Assembly (NCBI RefSeq): GCF_900496995.4
Contig: NC_044019.1
Coordinates: 5,181,501-5,245,500 of the forward strand
Direction: 5' to 3'
Length of the DNA: 64,000 bases
Source of the DNA: Aquila chrysaetos chrysaetos
Lineage: Eukaryota; Chordata; Aves; Accipitriformes; Accipitridae
Shown: positions 20,480 to 29,001 of the stretch, in pieces
How positions within the stretch are numbered: position 1 is the stretch's first letter
How the letters are laid out: each line of letters begins with the position of its first letter
Notes under the pieces: model-generated
Database searches by the model: none
Told to the model about the DNA's origin: nothing
The model's input: only the letters and a program-made list of their open reading frames with translations
Position numbers and translations under genes: made by a program

Positions 20480-23400
20480 TCCCCGCTCATCCGGCCCCCG
20501 CGCCCCCGTCACCCTGCTTTCTCGGAATGGGATCCGAGCATCCCCTTAGGATTCGGATGCTGGCGGAGGTTCGGGGCTGGACCGTATCTTTCCAGTCCTG
20601 GATCTTGGTTTTCCAGCCCCAGAGCGGGGAAGGAGATGCTTTTCAGACCCTGAGTAGGGAAACTGAGGCAGGGATGGGGTCAGCGCTGGGATTTGGGGAT
20701 GGGGAGCCCCAGCTTGGCCCCCCCGCCCCTCCAGGGGGGGTCCTTGGATTGCGCAGCCATGCTGGGTTTAAGCAGGAGGTGAAATGTGTCAGGCAGCAAA
20801 GCTGGGGGACAAAGGGGGGGTTGAGCGTTGTACCCTTCCTCTGCTGGGAACCCCCCCCAGGAATGGCCTGAGACCCGCCCAACTCATCCCAGCTGTGCTG
20901 GGGGCCAGGGCAGCTTAGCCCCTCGGCACAGGCGCTGGGGGGGACAGCTGGGTGTCCCCCCCCCCGCCCCAGCTGGGAGCACGGCCCCCTCTCCGCTTCC
21001 TCTGACACAGAGTTTCCATCAGCCCAGAGCAGGTGCCAGGTGAGGGGCAGTGGGGGGGGACAATGAGAAGGGGCCCCCCCATCTCCTCTCCTCAAGCTGC
21101 ATCCCTGCAGGGCTCCATCCAGGAAAGGGGGGACACGGGGCTTGTGTCGTCCCCCCCCCCGGTATGTCCCAGTGCTCCTCCAAACCCATTGGAGCTGTGG
21201 GACCCCCCCATGCTGTCCCTCAGTCTCTGGGGGGACAAACCCCGACATAGCCCCCCCACATACCCCACTATGGTCCCTCAAACTCTCCCCCTACCCCCCA
21301 TCACCCACTCACCCCCCTCCCCAAAATCCAGCCTGACCCAAAGAGTCTCTCCCTGTTGCAGGGATGGGTGCCCCTATGCCCCCCCCAGCTCTGCCCACCC
21401 TACCCGCCCCCCCCCAGCACCCTGGGGACAGATCCTGCCTCTCCACACAGGCACACACAAATAGACAGCTCAGACCTGGCTCAACCCTAATAGACATCAG
21501 AGAATCCAACATCACCCCATCCTCCCAGAGCTTTCAGCGCTCCTGTCCTCATCCTGCACCCCAAGGGACAAAGGGGGGGGGGAGAATAAATCCCGGGGGG
21601 GGTGATGGAGGGAGATGTGGTGGATCCTGGGGAAGGCGCAAAGCAGCAGCCAGTGGGTGCGATCCCGGCTACGTACCCTACTTTGGCGAGTGGGGATGGG
21701 GACACGGGGGGGGGGGGCAGGATCCGTCCCCTGGGACACCTCAGCTCTGCCACAGCCCACGTGCCTGTCACAGCCTAAGTGACAAACCCCGGGGAGATGT
21801 GGCTGTCACCTCCTGTCCCCTGGGACATCTCTCTATGCTTCCCTATCCTTTTGGCCCCTCTCCTCGTCCCATCCCCTGACTCCAGCAGCTGGGGATTTAT
21901 AGAAAAAAAAAAAAAAGAATAACTAAAAAATCCTCAGATTTGAGCACTCCCCATTCCAGTCATCTGCCCCCCTGAAACCCCACCACAGGCGCCCACGACC
22001 TCCTGCGGGATGAGGAGGATGCGGGGGCGTGAGGCTGAAGGCCAGGGTCCCCTGTCCCCTGTCCCCGGCTTTCATTCTTCTTTAACTCCTTCTTCAAAGC
22101 CAGGCGATGCGGCAGCTGTGGGGCCAGGTGCCGGAAGCCGACCTGCGCTCGCTTTCTCTCTGCTTTTATTTATTTTTTTTCGCTCTCCGTTGACCCAGAG
22201 AACTTCACTTTCTAAAAAAAAAAAAAGTCCCCGTGTCCCCCCCGCCACCGTGGGGTTGGGGACAAGCCCCATGCCGGGCTCTGCTCACGCCCTGTGTCAT
22301 GGGGATAGGACAACACCCAGCCGTGCCCCCATCCCTGGAATTGGAGGGGATACCCAGCACCCAGCTGGGATGCCAGCGCTGGCCAAGGGACGGTCATGAG
22401 ATCCCCGGCATGTGGCACCTGTGGCACCCAGGGGCTCCCCCGGGCCCTGTCACACCCCCCCGCAACCCCCCCGAAAGCTGCATCTCACTTTCTGCTTTCA
22501 CTCATCCTTGACAACCTTTTTTGGGGGCGTTTCAGCTTTATTTTCATTTCTTGTCAGCTTTTTCACTGTAAATCCGCCAAACCCGGCCCCCAAATCTGCC
22601 TGTGTTGGGGACATTGAGACAGGGACTCCCCTGCCCCAGGGGGGACGCATCATGACACCCCCAAAACATCCCTTGCGGGATGGTTTCCACCCACAGACCC
22701 TCCTTGGGGACACCGAGGTGTCCCCAGCCAGACCCAGCCCAGGCTCCCGGGTGCTGGGTGGGTGCGTGGGGCCCACGGGCTGCCTGTGTCATGGGTGGGG
22801 GTGGCCTTGGGACCCCCACCCAGGAGGGTACCCTGAGCCAAAGGGACTGGGACCCACTGGGGAGCCAGGGCAGGAGGAGGAAGGGTGGGTGAGCCTCACA
22901 GATGTCCTTGTCACCCGGGGTGGGAGGGGGTGCGGGGGGCTCTGGGTGCCCAGGCAGAGGGGTCGCTCCCCCAGAGGGGTGCAGAGGGTTTAGGAGGGGG
23001 CAGGGTTTGGTGTTGAGCCTGAGGGGGCTTTTACTGGGAAAACTGGGGGGGGGGAAGGACACAACCATCTGGGTTTCCTGCCCCATATCCCTGTCCCTCC
23101 ACCCTTGCAAAACCCAGTCTGCCCAGGACAAGGTGGGACTTGGCCACTGGGAGCCCTCACCCCTGAGAAGCGGGGAGACGGAGGCTGCCTGCTGCTGGGG
23201 GGGGTGGGGGGGGACACGACACCCCCCCAAGGACAGGGACCCTACAGACATGGCAGGGGTGACACAACGCCACGCTCAGCCCACCTGCCCACTCCAGCCA
23301 CCTCCATCACCACCAGTGGGGCACCCCCCCCAACTGCTCCCCCTCTTACCCCCCCCCCCCTACCTACCCCCCCCCCCCCCGCCCAGCACACACCTAGGGC

Positions 23401-23650
23401 CAGTTGGGCTCTGACTGGGCTCATGGGGACCATTAACCCTTTGGGAGCCAGCACGGGGGCTGTCCCTCATCGCTGTCCCTGCAGCGCCAGGCCGAGGGGA
23501 CACGGGAGGAACGTGCTCCCCAAATCCTTTTCGCCCAGGCCAGGGGCACGGGTCTGGGGACTCGGGGGACAGGAGGGATGTGGCCTGGGGACGGGTGACA
23601 GGAGGTGGCCCAGGGCATCCCCCAAAGGCAGTGAGTGCCCCCACAGAGCG
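20480..23650. other. Intergenic, no gene recognised
   Basis: GC-rich with C/G runs and two pyrimidine/AT-leaning islands (22070-22215 and 22490-22590) that break the pattern. MIR-core scrap near 20658. No coding similarity recognised, and the expected last MsrA exon was not found here. Confidence 0.5.
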
Positions 23651-23669
23651 TTCCCCCCAGCCACGATGT

Positions 23670-24440
23670 ACGTACCTACGTGTGCTGTGGGTACCTGTGT
23701 GCGCTGCACGCCCCTGTGCACGCGCATAAGTGTATGTATGCGGGCTGTATGGCCCTGTGCATGCATGTAGGTGTACGTATGTGAGCTGCACGCCGCTGTG
23801 CACGCATGTATGTGTATGTATGTGAGCTGCACGGCCCTGTGCACGCACATATGTGTATGTATGTGAGCTGCATGGCCCTGTGCACACACATATGTGTATG
23901 TATGTGGGCTGTACGGCCCTGTGCATGCATGTAGGTGTATGTATGTGAGCTGTATGGCCCTGTGCGTGCACGTAGGTGTATGTATGTGAGCTGTACGGCC
24001 CTGTGCGTGCACGTAGGTGTATGTATGCCAGTTGCATGCCCCTGTGCACACATGTATGTGTATGTATGTGAGCTGTACAGCCCTGTGCACACATGTATGT
24101 GTATGTATGTGAGCTGTAAGGCCCTGTGCATGCATGTATGTGTATGTATGTGAACTGTATGACCCTGTGCATGCACGTATGTGTACGTATGTGAGCTGTA
24201 CGGCCCTGTGCACACATGTATGTGTATGTATGTGAACTGTATGGCTCTGTGCACGCATGTAGGTGTATGTATGCCAGTTGCACACCCCTCTGCACACACG
24301 TATGTGTACGTATGTGAGCTGTACGGCCCTGTGCACGCATGTATGTGTATGTATGTGAACTGTACGGCTCTGTGCACACACGTATGTGTACGTATGGGAG
24401 CCGTACGGCCCTGTGCGTGCTCGTAGGTGTACGTACGCGT
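23670..24440. repeat. 41-bp minisatellite, about 18 copies
   Basis: Unit about TGTATGTATGTGAGCTGTAC followed by GGCCCTGTGCACACATGTATG. The GAGCTG core recurs at 23783, 23824 and 23865, and GGGCTG at 23906: exact 41-base steps. Because 41 is not a multiple of 3 and no unit frame has a minus-strand stop, an artificial frame of over 500 codons runs through it, His/Thr/Tyr-rich. Confidence 0.92.
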
Positions 24441-24539
24441 GTGCCGCACGCCCCTGTGCGCGCCCACGCCTGTGCCCTCGGTCCCCGTGTGTCACCCACC
24501 CGCACCTGTGCGGGCCGCGCGTCCCGCGTTTCCCCGTGC

Positions 24540-24604
24540 GCACGCACGTACCGTAAGTACGGACCGTACGTACCGCACGTACCGTATGTACCGTAGGTAC
24601 GCGC
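24540..24604. repeat. CGTACCG palindrome-rich array
   Basis: Direct and inverted copies of a 9-base unit (CACGTACCG, TATGTACCG, TAAGTACGG) within about 65 bases. GTAC and CGTACG are self-complementary, so the block can fold on itself. Confidence 0.8.
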
Positions 24605-24724
24605 CGTGCAGGCGCGCGCTACCTGCGCCGACGCTGCCCCCTGGCGGCCGGGAGCGGGCGCGGCCCGGCACTGCCCCCTGGCGGGAGAGCGCGGGGCTGC
24701 AGCCTTCGCCCGCCGGCGGCCCCG

Positions 24725-25095
24725 GCGACCGCCCAGACCCACGGACACGGCCCCCCCGGACCGCCAGACACTCGGACACGGCCCCCCCGGACTGCCAGAC
24801 CCACGGACACGGCCCCCTCGGACTGCTAGACACTCGGACACGGCCCCCTGGACCGCCAGACCCACGGACACGCCCCCCCTGGACTGCCAGACACACGGAC
24901 ACGGCCCCCCCAGACGGCCAGACACACGGACAGAGGCCCCCCGGACGGCCAGACACACAGACACGCCCCCCCCGGACCGCCAGACACACGAACACGGCCC
25001 CCTCGGACTGCCAGACACACGGACACAGCCCCCCCGGGCTGCCCAGACCCACAGACACGGCTCCCTGGACCACACAATCCCACGGACACGGTCCC
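24725..25095. repeat. 31-bp minisatellite, about 11-12 copies
   Basis: Units of about 31 bases starting CAGACACACGGACACGG, followed by CCCCCCCGGACTGC. First copies are regular; later ones diverge. Strong C-rich plus strand. Confidence 0.9.
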
Positions 25096-25544
25096 CCCGA
25101 CCCTGCCCCCCGGCTCAGACCATCAGATCCTCTTGCTCCAGCAGCCCCATGGACCCTCCAGTCCCTCCCATACCCCCCCCCGTTCCCCCCCTCTAGCCCC
25201 CCACCCTGGGGCAGAGCCACCCCCAGGCAGGGGCCCATGGGGGTCCCTGCCCATCCCAGCGAGCCCCCTCCCAGCCCAAAGACCCCCCCCCATGCCACCC
25301 AGCTGCACCCATGGGACTGGACAGGACAGGGTGGGGGGCACAGGGCAATGGGGGGGTGGGAGCCGTGACGTGTGGGGCTGGCCGCTGCGCCCACCCTGCC
25401 TTCAATGCCGGGGACACGGGGACAAGCCAGGGGACACGAAGTGGCCCCCCCCCAGGGTGTGATGGGGCAGGTGACACCGGTGGTGGCCGGTGTCCCCAGG
25501 AGGGGTCCCGGTGTCCCCAGGGGGGTCCCGGTGTCCCCATCTAC

Positions 25545-25645
25545 CTGCCGGTACACCTCCCTGCTGCGGAGGGCAGCTGCCTGCTGCTGGGGGCCCAGCG
25601 TGTAGATGACGGAGCGGTACTGGGTGCTCAGGTCCTCCTGCATGC
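25545..25645 (-). CDS. MsrA-like exon 5
   Basis: 101 nt, acceptor CCCCAG, donor GTAGAT. Encodes [20 protein letters not shown], then [13 protein letters not shown]. The family usually has a GND-type loop before TQYRS; here it is replaced by a two-residue-shorter EDLS. Confidence 0.82.
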
Positions 25646-27931
25646 CTGGGGGGGGGGAACAGCACCCAGGAGGGGGTTATGGGGCACCCTCTGGCCCCAC
25701 CGGGCACAGTGCAGTGGGCACTGCCTTCACCCATGGATGGGGAAACTGAGGCACAGGGGGCAAGGCATAGCTGCAGAGCTGGGGTGGGGGGGGAGGCGTC
25801 CTGCTGAAGGGGTCAGCGAGGGAAGTCTCTGCGAGCCTCCGGCTGCATCCAGCACCAAGGGATGGAGATGCCAAGGACCTCCTGTTGGACCCCATTTGAG
25901 GTTAAGACCCCCAGACCGGGATTCTGGGGCTGCCCCAGGGCTGCAGGAGGACCCATGGCCGCTGCCCAGCCCCGGCAGCTCGTCCCTACCTTGTGTGGGG
26001 TCATGGATCTCCCAAAAGACTTTGAGAAGCTCCTTGTAGCTGAGCTTCCAGGGATTGAAGATGACCCTCACCACCTCGGCATGCCCCGTCAGCCCTGCAG
26101 CGCTACCAGGGGCAGCCCCTCACCGTGGCCTCCTGCCCCCCCCAGCATCCCACCACCCCGGGATGGCGGGGGGGGGCCATCGGCTGATGCACCCTCCTGC
26201 TAGGAGCTGAGGTCTGGCAAATTCGTGACACTTGTGCAAAGCAGGAGCGTCGGCAGGGCTGGAGGGAGGGAGCTGGATACGGAGGGGCTGCAGCACCCGC
26301 TCACCCCCCGGGACCCCCTTCCCCGGGTGCCTGGTGGGGGTGGGATGCCCAGGCCCCCACCCCTGCACTGGGATAAAGCCCTGGCTGGAGACAGCAGCCG
26401 GAATAATATTTCCTGCAGACAGCTAATCCTCCGCAAAATGTTCCCCAGCTAAGCCGGGCAGCCGTCTGTCCGGGGCTGGGGGGTTCGGGGGGCTGGGGTG
26501 GGGGACAAGGGGGATCAGCATCCGATGGACACCAGAGAGCATCCCACGGGAGCCCAGGCCAGGGCAAGGCAGGGGCTGTGGGACACGCTGCGATGCTGGA
26601 TGGGGACATCAACCCACTGCGGGTGCGGGGGACATTGGGGGGGTGCCCGTCGTGGCACAGAAGGAAAGAAGCCCCTCGTTACCTGTGTACACTTCTTTGT
26701 AGATGGGGTTGGGGGGTGAAGCCTCCCACGTAGCCCACCTGGGTGGAGAAGACCCCCGGCATCTTCCAGAAGAGCTGCTCCGCTCCCCAGAAGCACCCCA
26801 TGCCTGTGGGGGGGACAGGCAGGGAGCGGGCAGCTGGTTGCCTTCGCTCAGGGGAGGGGTGAGCTGGGCTGGGGGGGTCCTGGGGGCAGCCCTGGCTGCC
26901 GGGACCCCCCTTCCCTGTCACGGGGGAACCACTCACCAAAAATTGCCATCTGTGTCTCCGCTGGGAATGAAGGGACCGTGGGGTTCCCGTTGACGGCGTG
27001 GGTGGCTGCAGGGGGGACATGGGGTCAGGACCCCCAGCTCATCCTGAACTGCAGCTGTCTCTGCCCTGTGTCCCCCCCCCAGAAGCGGTCACTGACCCTG
27101 TCCCCATCCCCTCCGTCTCCTTGGCCCACCTGGCTTCTGGCCCGTCTCCTCTCATAGTCACCTTGACCCCAACCTGGCCCACGTGGGGGTCCCGGGGCTG
27201 TCACCTTCCCCCGGGGATGCTCTGGTACCCCGTGCCCTGCCTGGTGCTGCCCACCCTGTGGGCATGTCCCCTGCCCCAGGGATGTACCCCCCACCCCACG
27301 GATGCTTTGGCCAGGGGGAACCTGCCCAGGGTTGGGGGGGGGGGCTGGAAGGGGAGGCTGGGGGCATCCATCCCCCCAGGCTGCCATCTCCTAGACATCC
27401 CCCCCCGGCCAGCAGCAAAGGGAAGCTGAGACCTGGCTGCTCATGACACTTGTGGAGCACAAAAACCCTCCGTGCTTCTCACCCTCCTCCTTCTGGGGCT
27501 CCCAGACCCTCCGTGTCCCCCACAGGTTCCCTGCGAGGATGGTCCCTGGGAGCAAACCAGGGGGTTACAGCATTCCTGGGGGGAGACAGAGGAGCCCGGC
27601 CCCCCCCCAGCACCCCCAGACACGTCCGGGTGATCATGAAGGGGGGGGGGGCCACTAGGATCAAAATACCCCAGCGATGGGGCCCTGCCCTGGACCTTTC
27701 CTTGCTCTGGGGACAAGGCCACCGACATCCCCCAGCACTGACACCCCTGGAGCAGCCCCCCAAAAACACACAAGGGTGTGCGTGGGGGGGGGGGTCAGCA
27801 GGGTGCCACCCCCCTCTCCCTACCCCCAGGGAGTCCCCCACCGCCCCCCAGCCCAGCCCAATGCCTGTGCTGGTACCTGCCACAGGCGGCCTTTGGGCTC
27901 TGCCCAGCAGAGCCTCGGCGGGGCTGGGGAG
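25545..27931 (-). CDS. MsrA-type peptide methionine sulfoxide reductase, partial, with one-base surplus
   Basis: MsrA enzymes reduce methionine-S-sulfoxide in proteins, with thioredoxin as recycler. Five exons match vertebrate MSRA in order and splice phase: about 27931-27877, 27005-26937, 26803-26683, 26094-25990 and 25645-25545. Diagnostic segments are [30 protein letters not shown], the catalytic [12 protein letters not shown], then [25 protein letters not shown] and [15 protein letters not shown]. The catalytic Cys, following Glu, His-Ala-Glu and Gln-Tyr-Arg-Ser are present. Exon 3 is 121 nt where 120 is required: an extra C in a C6 run shifts the frame after GGFTP. The start codon is unresolved, and the last exon (YHQQYL and C-terminal Cys region) was not found downstream. 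Mammals have one MSRA in a very large gene at another locus, so this compact copy is probably a paralog. Either a real gene with an assembly homopolymer error or a decaying copy. Confidence 0.8.
25731..25775 (-). repeat. MIR-type SINE core fragment
   Basis: ATGGATGGGGAAACTGAGGC then ACAGGGGGCAAGGCATAGC on plus, an antisense MIR core. It lies in the intron between MsrA-like exons 4 and 5. Confidence 0.5.
25990..26094 (-). CDS. MsrA-like exon 4
   Basis: 105 nt, acceptor CTGCAG, donor GTAGGG. Encodes [20 protein letters not shown], then [14 protein letters not shown], with the conserved HAE and HDPTQ signatures. Confidence 0.88.
26683..26803 (-). CDS. MsrA-like exon 3 (catalytic), one-base surplus
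   Basis: Acceptor CCACAG, donor [26 protein letters not shown] is followed by [10 protein letters not shown], then a C6 run where the family needs C5. Removing one C would restore [10 protein letters not shown]. Length is 121, against 120 demanded by the flanking phases. Confidence 0.85.
26937..27005 (-). CDS. MsrA-like exon 2
   Basis: 69 nt between a CTGCAG acceptor and a GTGAGT donor; encodes [20 protein letters not shown] and IF, leading into the catalytic loop. Phases agree with both neighbours. Confidence 0.85.
27877..27931 (-). CDS. MsrA-like exon 1 (homologous part)
   Basis: Reads [18 protein letters not shown] and ends GCA-G at a GTACCA donor. The carried base completes an Ala codon with the next exon, giving [10 protein letters not shown], as in MSRA. 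The upstream boundary and ATG are uncertain. Confidence 0.65.
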
Positions 27932-28503
27932 CACCCCCGGCACCCACCACGGCCCCCCCAAAGACGGGACGTCCCGCCGAGGCCTGCTGCCCCTGCAGAC
28001 TGGGAGGAGGGAGCTGTGGGTGCTGGGAAGGGCACTGGGAACACTGGGAGGGAGAAGGGTGCAGGAGGCTGGGGAGGCAGAGCCTGGCTCCAGGAGTGGG
28101 GTCACCGTGGGGGGGCACGGGAGGGGACATTCCGCTTTGTCCAGGGTCCCTCCCAGCCCCCCGCTTTGCCCCACCAAAATCTCCCTCAGGAGTGGGGCTC
28201 CGGACCCCCATGGCCGCGCTGGTCCCCAGGACAGCACCCCGGGGGCTGAGGGGGTTGTGGGGTGGGGGGGGGTTCCAGCCGCTCATCTCCAGCCGGGGAT
28301 GCCCAAGGGCCTGCAGACGGCACCGCATCCGAATCCATCCCCACTTCGGGCTCACCTGCCCACGCGAGGAATTGTCCCCAAACCTGTTGGGTTTAACCCC
28401 AACCTGAGCCTTTGCCAAAAAGCAGCCCCCCCCCCCGCAACTGCCCAGCCGTGACCCGGGCAGGTGACAGCCCGATGCGTGGTCCCTTGGTAGATCCTTC
28501 TAA

Positions 28504-29001
28504 CCCCTGACCCCATCCTCTCCCATCCCAGCCATCCCCTCTCATTCCACCCATCCCATCCCATCCCACCTCTCTCATCCATCCCATCCCATTCCTCTCC
28601 TCTTGTCCCTCCCATCCCACCCCTCTCACCCCATCCCTCCCCTCCCATCCCTTCTCGTCCCTCCCATCCCACCCCACCATCCCATCCCTCTCATCCCATC
28701 CCACCCCTCCCATCCATCCCATCCCCTCCCACACCTCCCCACCCCTCTATCCCATCTCGTCCCCTCCCCTTCCATCCCTCCTCTCTCACTCCATCCCTCC
28801 CATCCATCCCATCCCCTCCCACACCTCCCCTCGCATCCTTCCCACCCCCTCCCATCCCATCCCACCCCTCCCATCCATCCCATCCTACACCTCCCCTCTC
28901 CTCCATCCCATCTCCCTCTTATCCCATCCCTCCTCTCTCATCCCTCCCATCCCACCCACCCATCCCTCCCATCCCATCCCATCCCATCCCATCCCTCCCA
29001 C
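28504..29001. repeat. CCCATCC/CCCTCC pyrimidine-rich tract
   Basis: About 500 bases nearly free of G on the plus strand, made of CCCATCC, CCATCCCATCC and CCCACCCCTC words in 5- to 9-base registers. Its purine-rich complement resembles the 6.2-6.56 kb repeat. Confidence 0.88.

Noticed and set aside
23360-25075. 571-codon minus-strand open frame
   Set aside because: It runs through the 41-bp and 31-bp minisatellites; the His/Thr/Tyr and Gly/Val/Cys composition follows the repeat units and there is no domain or splice support.
24492-25643. 383-codon minus-strand open frame starting at [11 protein letters not shown]
   Set aside because: Only its first 33 codons are real (MsrA-like exon 5); the rest is intron and minisatellite read-through.
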